Source: an uncultured archaeon
GTDB lineage: Archaea; Nanobdellota; Nanobdellia; Woesearchaeales; CAIVOO01
DNA length: 10,573 bases
Assembly: GCA_903907555.1 (NCBI GenBank)
Contig: CAIVOO010000032.1
Coordinates: forward strand, 1-10,573
Reading direction: 5' to 3'
How positions within the stretch are numbered: position 1 is the first letter of the stretch; the number at the start of each line of letters is the position of its first letter. Under the pieces are notes generated by a model. It did no database searches and was not told the origin of the DNA. It saw only the letters and a program-made list of their open reading frames with translations. Positions 1 through 6,318 of this stretch are shown piece by piece. A program made the position numbers and the translations under genes.

Positions 1-519
1 ACAGAAGAAAATCTTGAAATAACTGTAATCAAGGACAGATGGAAGTACAGAGGTATTGCCGGCGGCTTTGATATCGGATTGAAAATCTGCATCTACGCGC
101 CTGACTACGGCTCTCTCTACGTTGAAATGCGCGATGTGGCACACTGCATCAAAGACGCGGAACGCCCTCAAAGGGTGAGGGATTTTAGGGTGCTGGACAC
201 AAAACTTACGCTGGATGAACAGATGGAATATCTTATGCATGAAAAAAGACTTGGCGGCAGCTATGGCGAGACAGAGCCGCTGTTCTTGCTTGGAGGCGAA
301 AAGCTGCATACAACGATGAAAAGAAGCGATTTTGACTTCATCAGGGGATGCATCGAATCCACAAGAGTGAGTGTGGATAATTTTATTGAAAGAAACATCA
401 GGGCAGGAGTAAATATTGAACGCGCATCCGGCAACAATGAATATTCGCCAAATGACGAAGACAGCAAAAGGATATATGACATACTTGCAGCCTGCAAAAT
501 ATTACCAACATCTTTATAA
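1..519 (+). CDS. Hypothetical protein, 3' part only (5' end outside window)
   Basis: The reading frame is open from the first base to the TAA at 517-519, giving 172 visible residues. A TTG at 79 could be read as a start, but nothing interrupts the frame before it, so the gene most likely begins outside the window. I do not recognise the family. The visible protein is soluble-looking and mixed in charge, with no membrane segment and no metal-binding cysteine cluster. It has a glycine-rich stretch (GIAGGFDIG, visible residues 19-27), a second one (LFLLGGEK, about 94-101) and a charged C-terminal half. Its stop codon lies inside the TATA box of the next gene, so the two are adjacent but probably separate transcription units. 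No function is proposed. Confidence 0.7.
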   Translation, partial: TEENLEITVIKDRWKYRGIAGGFDIGLKICIYAPDYGSLYVEMRDVAHCIKDAERPQRVRDFRVLDTKLTLDEQMEYLMHEKRLGGSYGETEPLFLLGGEKLHTTMKRSDFDFIRGCIESTRVSVDNFIERNIRAGVNIERASGNNEYSPNDEDSKRIYDILAACKILPTSL

Positions 520-522
520 ATT
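511..522 (+). promoter_or_regulatory. TATA box for the 555-4844 gene cluster
   Basis: CTTTATAAATTC is a good archaeal TATA box overlapping the stop codon of the preceding gene. A start of transcription about 25 bases downstream would fall near 540-545, just before an AAAGAGG purine run (543-549) and the ATG at 555. It is the only clear promoter I see ahead of the five tightly spaced genes that follow. Confidence 0.5.
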
Positions 523-554
523 CTTGACTTATAATTCTTTAAAAAGAGGTATTT

Positions 555-1034
555 ATGGAGCTAGCGCAATATACTGTTAAGCCAAGCCTTACCAGGCTTC
601 TTGTTCCGCAGTTTTTCAAGCTGATAGCGCTATGTGGAATGTTTTACGGAGGCATAATAATAAACCTCAATCTTTTAGGCACAAGCATGCCCCTGATTGG
701 CGACGTGCTAACTATCATGGTCCTGCTGCTCTTGCTAATTGCGCAGATTTTCATAACAAAGAAAAAATCAGCGAATTTCGAATACCAGTTTTTTTCGAAC
801 AGGATTGATTATTTTGGCGAAAGGCTGAACAGTGTGCTTTACTCAAGCGTCGAGAATGTTGATGTGAAAAGGAACATTTTTGATTATTTTTCAGGCACAG
901 CAACCATCGCGCTAACAAAGGATTTTAAACTGAACTATGTTTCGAATTACGGAGAAGTGGCCGATTACATAAGAAAACTTGTGCAATCCTCCAGATATCA
1001 ACAAGTGCAGGCAACTTACACAGGAGCTTACTAA
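555..1034 (+). CDS. Small membrane protein with a PH-like domain
   Basis: This 159-residue protein has two hydrophobic segments (about residues 17-42 and 46-68) joined by a short turn, followed by KKK and a soluble C-terminal half of beta-rich character (about 74-146). The order 'two transmembrane helices then a PH-like beta domain', with a pattern like FFSNRIDYF...LYSSVENVDVKR, resembles bacterial/archaeal PH domain proteins (the YdbS/DUF304 group, Pfam bPH_2). The cytoplasmic positive residues after helix 2 suggest the PH domain faces the cytoplasm. The ligand and role are unknown. The ATG at 555 follows a purine-rich AAAGAGG. The gene ends one base before the start of the transporter gene, so the two are probably cotranscribed. 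Assignment rests on domain architecture and pattern, not on a search. Confidence 0.65.
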   Translation: MELAQYTVKPSLTRLLVPQFFKLIALCGMFYGGIIINLNLLGTSMPLIGDVLTIMVLLLLLIAQIFITKKKSANFEYQFFSNRIDYFGERLNSVLYSSVENVDVKRNIFDYFSGTATIALTKDFKLNYVSNYGEVADYIRKLVQSSRYQQVQATYTGAY

Positions 1035-1035
1035 G

Positions 1036-2088
1036 ATGGAAACAAACAGATTTTATCTGATAACATTTGTAATCCTTCTAGCTCTGTCTGTATGGATTTT
1101 AAACCCATTCATACTTCCTGCAATAGGCGGCATAATTGTGGGATATGTTTTCTATCCTGTTTACAAAAGAATGAACAAGCATATAAAAAGAAAATGGCTG
1201 TCTTCAATTATTTTGACCTTGCTGATTATTTTGATATTCACAATCCCGCTAATCATGCTTGGAAGCTTGCTTGTTAATGATACATACTCAAATTATATCC
1301 TGCTAAAACAGAGGATTGGCAACGGGCTGTCGCTCGAAGTCGACTGCACTGCAGGTTTCTTCTGCCATGTTGAAAAGTCAATCAATGATTTTATCTCAAG
1401 CCCTCAAGTTTCATACTACATCAATGACGGGCTTAGCAGAGCAAGTGCTTTCGTATTAGAGAAATCATCAAATTTTGTATCTGCAATACCTAAAAAGGTT
1501 GTTGATTTCCTTATATTTGTGATAATGCTGTTCTATACTTTCAAGGATGGCGAATTTTTCACAAAAAAACTCGAGCTTATGCCTCTAAAAATCTCACACA
1601 GAAAAAAACTCATCACAAACATAGAAGATATGATTTTCTCGACGATTTACGGGCAGATACTAATAGCGCTGATACAGGGAGCTATCGCAACAGTCGCTTA
1701 TTATCTTGCAGGAATAAACAGCCCGATACTTTGGGGTTTCATCACATTTATTTTTGCAATGATTCCGGGAATCGGCCCTGTAATTATCTGGCTGCCTGCA
1801 TCTTTGTTCATAATGATAGATGGGCTTTCAATGCATTCAAACTTTGAATTTCTACAAGGACTGGGGCTTTTAATTTTTGGAGCAGTAATTATCTTATTGC
1901 TTGACAATGTGCTAAAGCCTAAAATCATTGGCGACAGGGTCAAGATACATCCTTTGCTAATAATGTTCGGAATGTTTGGAGGGCTCATGTTGTTCGGCCT
2001 TGTCGGATTATTCTTGGGCCCGCTCATAATCGGATTGTTTGTTACATTTTTTGACTTGTACCGAGAGGACTGGGGTGCTGTTCAGTGA
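1036..2088 (+). CDS. AI-2E family transporter (permease-like membrane protein)
   Basis: The 350-residue protein is almost entirely hydrophobic and fits the AI-2E transporter family (Pfam PF01594), usually about 350 residues with seven to eight membrane helices. Typical signatures are seen: an N-terminal hairpin of helices, a long polar loop, then YGQILIALIQGA, a PGIGPVIIWLPAS segment, DNVLKPKIIGD, and a final glycine-rich pair of helices ending in LFLGPLIIGL. Family members have been linked to autoinducer-2 export or to Na+/H+ exchange, so the substrate cannot be read from sequence. Two cysteines, C104 and C110, lie in the loop after helix pair 2 and could form a disulfide. The ATG at 1036 is preferred over an upstream in-frame start at 979: it lies one base after the previous stop and has GGAG about 9 bases upstream. 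Its TGA overlaps the GTG start of the next gene. Confidence 0.88.
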   Translation: METNRFYLITFVILLALSVWILNPFILPAIGGIIVGYVFYPVYKRMNKHIKRKWLSSIILTLLIILIFTIPLIMLGSLLVNDTYSNYILLKQRIGNGLSLEVDCTAGFFCHVEKSINDFISSPQVSYYINDGLSRASAFVLEKSSNFVSAIPKKVVDFLIFVIMLFYTFKDGEFFTKKLELMPLKISHRKKLITNIEDMIFSTIYGQILIALIQGAIATVAYYLAGINSPILWGFITFIFAMIPGIGPVIIWLPASLFIMIDGLSMHSNFEFLQGLGLLIFGAVIILLLDNVLKPKIIGDRVKIHPLLIMFGMFGGLMLFGLVGLFLGPLIIGLFVTFFDLYREDWGAVQ

Positions 2089-3563
2089 AGTATATTGTAA
2101 AAGACATGGATATTGCGACAGGCGGGGTCATAGTCGCGCTGCTCAACCAGAAAGATGCAAGAAAGTTTGATTTGCATCATGAAGACAGAATATTGGTGAA
2201 ACACAATAGAAAGCAGGTTGTGGCAATAGTTGATATTGGAGAGTCGTCAAAAGCAGTTCCTCAGGGGCATATCGGATGCTTTGAAGAGCTTCTTAATGAA
2301 TTGCACATAAAACACAAGGATAAAGTTGAGGTTCTTCTTGAAAAAAAACCAGAATCGCTTAAGTATATCAAAAAAAAGCTTGACGGCAAAAGACTTTCTG
2401 AAAGTGAAATTTTCGAGATAATAACGGATGTTGTAAACAATAAATTAACAGCCACAGAACTAACTTACTTCATTGCAGCAAGCTATACTAAAGGGCTTTC
2501 GCTTGACGAGACAGTTTATCTTACAAGGGCAATGATTGAAACAGGAGATGTCCTTAAATTCAATAAGCGCCCGATAGTTGACAAGCACTGCATTGGCGGA
2601 GTTGCAGGCAACAGGGTCACTATGGCTATCGTGCCTATGCTTGTAGCAGCAGGGCTTACAGTCCCGAAGACAAGCTCGCGCTCGATAACAAGCCCTGCAG
2701 GAACAGCAGACACCATGGAAGTGCTTGCGAATGTTTCCCTGACAAAACACAAAATAAAAAGTGTCGTTGACAGAATAGGAGGATGCGTTGTTTGGGGCGG
2801 GGCAGTCAATCTTGCTCCTGCTGACGACAAAATAATCAAGGTGGAGAATCCGTTAAGCATTGATGCAGAAGGAAATCTCCTTTCATCCATATTAGCGAAA
2901 AAAGGCTCAGTGTCGGCAACCCATGTTCTCATTGACATACCTGTCGGCATCGGGGCAAAAGTTGAGGATTTGAAAGTTGCCCACCGCCTGAAAAGGGAAT
3001 TTGAGAAATTAGGCAAAGGCTTGGGAATGAAGATAAAATGCATTATCACAGACGGCTCTGAGCCTATAGGAAATGGAATCGGCCCTGCGCTTGAAGCAAG
3101 GGATGTTCTTTGGCTTCTGATGAATGACATCAGGGCGCCATCTGATTTGAGAAAAAAAGCTATTTACATAGCTGAAGAAATGCTCGAGCTCGCAGGAAAA
3201 AGCAGGCATCTTGCAAAAGATGTTCTTTTTTCAGGAAAGGCTTATGACACATTTGTAAAAATAATAAAAGCCCAGGGAGCCAAGATAATAAATCCTGACA
3301 AGATAAAGCTTGGCAAGTTCACTTACAAATATTTTGCTGATAGGAATGGAAGGATACTGCACATTGACAACAAGGAAATATCCAAGATTGCAAGGCTTGC
3401 AGGAGCGCCTCAGGACAAAGGCGCAGGAATCTATCTTTGCAAGCACAAGAACAGCAGGGTTGTGAAAGGCGAAAAAATATTCACAATATACGCAGAAAAT
3501 GAAGAGAAACTTAATTTTGCTGTCGATACGCTTGCCACCTCAAAAGCAGTCACTATATTATAA
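2085..3563 (+). CDS. deoA: AMP phosphorylase (archaeal type)
   Basis: The 492-residue protein belongs to the thymidine/pyrimidine phosphorylase fold but has the long N-terminal domain (about residues 1-85) typical of archaeal AMP phosphorylases, which are about 500 residues. It catalyses AMP + phosphate to adenine + ribose 1,5-bisphosphate. In archaea this feeds ribose-1,5-bisphosphate isomerase and form III RuBisCO; neither partner is in this window. Binding motifs are intact: VDKHCIGGVAGN (165-176), SSRSITSPAGTADT (197-210), D260 in LSIDAEG, S268 and K292 in GIGAKVE. From memory of the Thermococcus enzyme, G168, 194-199, T203, D256, S264 and K288 all map here at a constant +4 offset. The Cys in KHCIGG replaces the usual Ser. 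The GTG start overlaps the transporter stop (GTGA) and has GGGGTG 8 bases upstream as a ribosome site. Confidence 0.93.
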   Translation: MKYIVKDMDIATGGVIVALLNQKDARKFDLHHEDRILVKHNRKQVVAIVDIGESSKAVPQGHIGCFEELLNELHIKHKDKVEVLLEKKPESLKYIKKKLDGKRLSESEIFEIITDVVNNKLTATELTYFIAASYTKGLSLDETVYLTRAMIETGDVLKFNKRPIVDKHCIGGVAGNRVTMAIVPMLVAAGLTVPKTSSRSITSPAGTADTMEVLANVSLTKHKIKSVVDRIGGCVVWGGAVNLAPADDKIIKVENPLSIDAEGNLLSSILAKKGSVSATHVLIDIPVGIGAKVEDLKVAHRLKREFEKLGKGLGMKIKCIITDGSEPIGNGIGPALEARDVLWLLMNDIRAPSDLRKKAIYIAEEMLELAGKSRHLAKDVLFSGKAYDTFVKIIKAQGAKIINPDKIKLGKFTYKYFADRNGRILHIDNKEISKIARLAGAPQDKGAGIYLCKHKNSRVVKGEKIFTIYAENEEKLNFAVDTLATSKAVTIL

Positions 3564-3567
3564 TTCT

Positions 3568-4224
3568 ATGAAAAAGATTAACATTGACAGGATTTATGCA
3601 GCTTTGAATAGCCATGTTGCTGACTACAAAGTCCCTGTAGTTGACTTGATAGAGATACAGACCAAGGATCCGTTCAAAGTCTTGGTTACAACAATCATGT
3701 CTGCAAGGACAAAAGATGAGACTACGACAGCAGCTGCGAAAAGATTGTTTGAAAAAGTAAAAAAGATTTCCGACTTGGAAAAATTATCTGAAAAGCAGAT
3801 ACAAAAACTGATTTATCCTGTTGGCTTCTACAAAAACAAGGCAAAATATTTAAGACAGCTGCCAATGGCTTTGAAAGAGAAATACAACAATAAGATACCT
3901 CATACTGTCGAAGAGCTAGTCCATCTTCCAGGAGTTGGAAGGAAAACAGCAAATCTTGTTGTTGCAGTCGCGTTCAAGAAGCCGGCAGTCTGCGTTGACA
4001 TTCACGTTCACAGGATAATGAATCGGCTTGGCTATGTCAAGACTAAGAATCCGTTCGAAACAGAGATGGAGCTTCGGAAGAAACTGTCGAAGAAATACTG
4101 GACAACATTCAATACAATATTTGTCGCATTCGGACAGAACTTGTGCAGGCCTGTGAATCCATACTGCAGCAGATGCCCGATAAGAAAAGAATGCAACAGG
4201 ATTGGAGTTGTGAAGAGCAGATGA
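3568..4224 (+). CDS. nth: Endonuclease III, DNA glycosylase/AP lyase
   Basis: This 218-residue protein is a full-length HhH-GPD base-excision-repair enzyme that removes oxidised pyrimidines and cleaves at abasic sites. The helix-hairpin-helix is LPGVGRKTAN (120-129) with catalytic lysine K126; the catalytic aspartate is D144 in CVDIHVHR. The [4Fe-4S] cluster ligands are complete, C193-x6-C200-x2-C203-x5-C209, as in E. coli Nth. The motif after the first helices reads MSARTKDETT rather than the E. coli SAQATD form, which I recall from archaeal homologues. The ATG at 3568 is four bases after the deoA stop and gives the usual length; an upstream in-frame start at 3499 would lie wholly within deoA. 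No clear ribosome site precedes it, so translation may depend on coupling with deoA. Its TGA overlaps the ogg start. Confidence 0.93.
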   Translation: MKKINIDRIYAALNSHVADYKVPVVDLIEIQTKDPFKVLVTTIMSARTKDETTTAAAKRLFEKVKKISDLEKLSEKQIQKLIYPVGFYKNKAKYLRQLPMALKEKYNNKIPHTVEELVHLPGVGRKTANLVVAVAFKKPAVCVDIHVHRIMNRLGYVKTKNPFETEMELRKKLSKKYWTTFNTIFVAFGQNLCRPVNPYCSRCPIRKECNRIGVVKSR

Positions 4225-4844
4225 ATTTATTAAAAGAAATAAGCAGCATAAACAAGGAAATAAAGAATAAAGTAGACAGCAGGCTTAAAGAATTCTCTTC
4301 CTTCAAAAACAAAAGCGAAAAAGAATGGTTCTCTGAATTATGCTTCTGCATACTGACAGCAAATTCCAAAGCAAGGACTGCCTTGCAGATACAGAATGAA
4401 TTAGGTGCTGAAGGTTTCTGCAATGCCTGCGCTTCAGATGTTAAGAAATGCATAATGAAATACAAGCATCGCTTTCACAACAACAAGACAAGATTCATTG
4501 TCGAAGCGAGAAAGCATCTTGACATAAAGAAAAAAACACAGTCTATGAAAAATTCTTTTGAAGCGCGTGAATGGATTGTGAAAAACATCAAAGGGATTGG
4601 ATATAAAGAAGCATCTCATTTTCTCAGGAATGTGGGTTATTTCAATCTTGCAATCCTTGACAGGCACATAATCAACTTAATGATTGAAAACAAACTTCTG
4701 AAAGAGAAACCGAAATCGCTCAACCGAAAGAATTATCTTGAAATCGAGCAGAAATTCTTCAAACTTTCGAAAAAGGCGAAAATGCTGCCTGCAGAACTTG
4801 ATTTGTATATGTGGTACATGAAGGCAGGAGATGTGCTAAAATAA
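4221..4844 (+). CDS. ogg: 8-oxoguanine DNA glycosylase/AP lyase (Ogg2 type)
   Basis: The 207-residue protein removes 8-oxoguanine and cuts the abasic strand, complementing the Nth encoded just upstream. It belongs to the archaeal Ogg2 branch of HhH-GPD glycosylases: GIGYKEASHFLRN (125-137) supplies the hairpin and catalytic lysine K129, and AILDRHI carries catalytic D147. Length and both catalytic positions equal those I recall for M. jannaschii Ogg (207 residues, K129, D147). The C-terminus ends in a lysine (GDVLK), and a C-terminal lysine is reported to help this branch recognise 8-oxoguanine. The start at 4221 (ATGA overlap with nth) is chosen for this match; a start at 4143 would add 26 residues inside nth. 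GGAG lies about 13 bases upstream, and the overlap suggests translational coupling. Confidence 0.92.
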   Translation: MNLLKEISSINKEIKNKVDSRLKEFSSFKNKSEKEWFSELCFCILTANSKARTALQIQNELGAEGFCNACASDVKKCIMKYKHRFHNNKTRFIVEARKHLDIKKKTQSMKNSFEAREWIVKNIKGIGYKEASHFLRNVGYFNLAILDRHIINLMIENKLLKEKPKSLNRKNYLEIEQKFFKLSKKAKMLPAELDLYMWYMKAGDVLK

Positions 4845-4874
4845 GTTTATACGCACAAGTTTGAAAAGAAATAA

Positions 4875-5342
4875 TTAATTTATGTTATACTTCTCAATCA
4901 TTGCGTACAGCGACAAACCCAATGAATTTCCAGGAATCCCCCTGCAGGTTTCGAATAATCTTTTTGCCAGCCCGGAAAGTTTTTTAACAAAAACTATTTT
5001 TTCAAGATCTTCGAGGTCTTCGCTGGCCCTGACAAGACAGTATGCCGCATCAGGCCTTTTTCTCCACTTGAAAAATAATTTTTCAGCTTTCAGCTCATAG
5101 ATTACGCTTCTTCTCAAATTGCCTGTCTTTCTGTAGCAGTCTGCCAGGCCAGTCATGCATCTGGCAGCATCATAAGTCGCCCAGTATTTCATATCATCTG
5201 ACGAGCCGTTCTTGAAAATAGCTTCATACCTGCGGCAAGCAGCTTCTCGCAGAATGATGGCCCCTCCATACTTGCCGGCTTTCTGAAGAGCTCTGCCAGC
5301 CAGATCCAAATTGCGAATTTCCTTAAACTTGCTTTCGCTCAT
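4875..5342 (-). CDS. Small helical repeat (TPR-like) hypothetical protein
   Basis: The 155-residue product looks almost wholly alpha-helical, with spaced alanine/glycine/tyrosine positions like tetratricopeptide helices: LAGRALQKAGKYGGAI (14-29), AARCMTGLADCYRKTG (59-74) followed by LRRSVIYELKAEKLF, and a third helical pair near 97-135. Such folds usually serve as protein-binding scaffolds; no partner or catalytic motif is visible. No signal peptide or membrane segment is seen. The ATG at 5342 is preferred to a TTG four codons upstream because a TATA-like box sits about 27 bases before it. The gene converges on ogg with a 30-base gap and diverges from the homing endonuclease gene. The TPR call rests on spacing of small residues by eye, not on a profile score. 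Confidence 0.65.
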   Translation of the reverse strand: MSESKFKEIRNLDLAGRALQKAGKYGGAIILREAACRRYEAIFKNGSSDDMKYWATYDAARCMTGLADCYRKTGNLRRSVIYELKAEKLFFKWRKRPDAAYCLVRASEDLEDLEKIVFVKKLSGLAKRLFETCRGIPGNSLGLSLYAMIEKYNIN

Positions 5343-5364
5343 ACAGATAATCAATAGGATTATT

Positions 5365-5373
5365 GTTTATAAC
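5365..5373 (-). promoter_or_regulatory. TATA box for the TPR-like gene
   Basis: On the minus strand this reads GTTATAAAC, centred about 27 bases before the ATG at 5342, the spacing of a leaderless archaeal promoter. The remaining part of the 142-base divergent spacer holds AT-rich boxes facing the other way. Confidence 0.45.
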
Positions 5374-5439
5374 AGTTGATATATAGACTTGAACAACATT
5401 TATAAAGAAAATATTCACTGGACAATGCTCAGCACAGCA

Positions 5440-5448
5440 TTTTTAAAT
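5440..5448 (+). promoter_or_regulatory. Possible TATA box for the homing endonuclease gene
   Basis: TTTTTAAAT lies about 40 bases before the ATG at 5485, which would leave a short leader containing AAAAAGG (5472-5478) shortly before the start. An alternative box, ATTTATAAAG at 5398-5407, is also present; sequence alone does not decide which is used. Confidence 0.3.
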
Positions 5449-5484
5449 TGTAGCGCTATAATTGTGCATATAAAAAGGTTTGAT

Positions 5485-6246
5485 ATGGAAAAAGCACTAA
5501 ATAATGTCTACCTTGCAGAAATTGCAGGAATTCATGCAGGGGACGGCTATATGCGTTTTGAAGGTCGTAGAAAAGAGATCGACATAAGCGGAGCAGTTGA
5601 AGAGAGAGAATATTATGATTTGCATGTTATACCTTTATTCAAGAAATGCTTTTGTATAAATATTATTGGTAGGGATTATCCATCAAGAGGAACATATGGC
5701 TTTCGCACATCAGAAAAATGTGCGATAGAAGCACTTAGTTCGCTAGGATTTCCGTCAGGAAATAAAACCTTAATTGTAAAGGTCCCGGAGATAATTCTTA
5801 GAAGCAAGGATTATGAAATACTAACTGCATTTTTAAGGGGATATTTTGATACAGACGGCAGCATAACATTTGATAAAAAGATATATAACTCCTCACCATT
5901 TATGAAAAAATATAATTATTATCCCAGAATCATGTTCACAACAACATCGAAATATCTCGCTTACGGCGTTCAAGAGATAACACGGAAACTTGGTTTTAAC
6001 TGTAAGATTTATACGCATAAACCTAAGAAAGACACAGAAAGTTTAAAATACAAACTGCAAATAACTGGTGTTGAACAGTGTGAAAAATGGATGCGACAGA
6101 TCGGTTCCAAGAATCAGAGTAAACTATCCAGATATTTAATCTGGAAGAAGTTCGGTTTTTGTCCACCAAAAACAACATACGTTCAGAGAATCAGCATATT
6201 AAATAGACAATCTGACCCAAAATCATATTACGGGCCTGTGGTGTAA
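5485..6246 (+). CDS. LAGLIDADG homing endonuclease, two motifs, free-standing
   Basis: The 253-residue protein carries two LAGLIDADG helices about 100 residues apart: LAEIAGIHAGDG (10-21, acidic residue D20) and LTAFLRGYFDTDG (113-125, acidic residue D124). Both acidic positions are intact, so it should be a single-chain homing endonuclease that cuts a long asymmetric DNA site. It is not inside an intein or an obvious large intron. Instead its last four codons and stop (GGG CCT GTG GTG TAA) are the first 15 bases of tRNA-Arg, giving it a Gly-Pro-Val-Val C-terminus. The ATG at 5485 follows AAAAAGG and precedes the first motif closely, as in the family; an upstream TTG at 5389 would add 32 residues without family character. 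Codon use seems somewhat more AT-rich than in neighbouring genes, which suits a mobile gene but was not computed. Confidence 0.88.
   Translation: MEKALNNVYLAEIAGIHAGDGYMRFEGRRKEIDISGAVEEREYYDLHVIPLFKKCFCINIIGRDYPSRGTYGFRTSEKCAIEALSSLGFPSGNKTLIVKVPEIILRSKDYEILTAFLRGYFDTDGSITFDKKIYNSSPFMKKYNYYPRIMFTTTSKYLAYGVQEITRKLGFNCKIYTHKPKKDTESLKYKLQITGVEQCEKWMRQIGSKNQSKLSRYLIWKKFGFCPPKTTYVQRISILNRQSDPKSYYGPVV
6197..6205 (+). promoter_or_regulatory. Candidate TATA box for tRNA-Arg
   Basis: ATATTAAAT is centred about 30 bases before the first tRNA base, close to the usual archaeal spacing. It lies within the last codons of the homing endonuclease gene, so the tRNA promoter and that coding sequence share DNA. 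Confidence 0.4.
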
Positions 6247-6318
6247 CCTGGATAACACAGTTGGCTTCGGTTTTTAAGAAGACACCAGCAAATCAGGGTT
6301 CAAATCCCTGCAGGCTCA
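6232..6318 (+). tRNA. tRNA-Arg (anticodon UCG) with a 13-nt intron
   Basis: All cloverleaf arms can be drawn by hand. The acceptor GGGCCTG (6232-6238) pairs with CAGGCTC (6311-6317) with one G-U pair, and A6318 is the discriminator; no CCA is encoded. The D stem is GTGT/ACAC (6241-6244/6255-6258) with a GG-containing loop. The anticodon stem is GTTGG/CCAGC (6260-6264/6285-6289), and the T arm is CAGGG-TTCAAAT-CCCTG (6294-6310). After removal of 6271-6283 the anticodon loop is CTTCGGA with anticodon TCG at 6267-6269. C35 and A20 in the D loop (GGATA) agree with arginine identity. The mature RNA would be 74 nt. The gene overlaps the homing endonuclease stop by 15 bases, and its last base touches the dcd stop codon. 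Confidence 0.93.
6271..6283 (+). other. tRNA intron at position 37/38, relaxed bulge-helix motif
   Basis: The 13 bases interrupt the anticodon loop between G6270 (position 37) and A6284 (position 38), the standard archaeal site. CTTC (6265-6268) pairs with GAAG (6278-6281) as the 4-bp central helix. The 3' bulge is ACA (6282-6284), and the 5' cut falls after GG in GGT (6269-6271), so both cuts fall after the second base of a three-base bulge, as tRNA-splicing endonuclease prefers. The second outer helix is missing and replaced by a U-rich loop, making this a relaxed rather than full bulge-helix-bulge. Confidence 0.85.

Noticed and set aside
2516..3130. 204-codon open frame on the minus strand inside deoA
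   Set aside because: It lies wholly opposite a strongly supported enzyme gene, has no promoter or ribosome site that I can see, and its product has no recognisable pattern; it is a shadow of deoA codon bias.
4143..4220. Longer N-terminus for Ogg starting at 4143
   Set aside because: It would lie inside nth, and the 4221 start gives the family's length and the expected K129/D147 numbering.
5389..5484. Upstream TTG extension of the homing endonuclease
   Set aside because: The extra 32 residues have no family character and cover the TATA-like box; the ATG at 5485 follows a purine-rich site and begins shortly before the first LAGLIDADG motif.
5485..6318. Homing endonuclease lying inside a large tRNA intron
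   Set aside because: The tRNA is complete from 6232 to 6318 with only a 13-nt intron, and no second 5' half is seen before the endonuclease gene.
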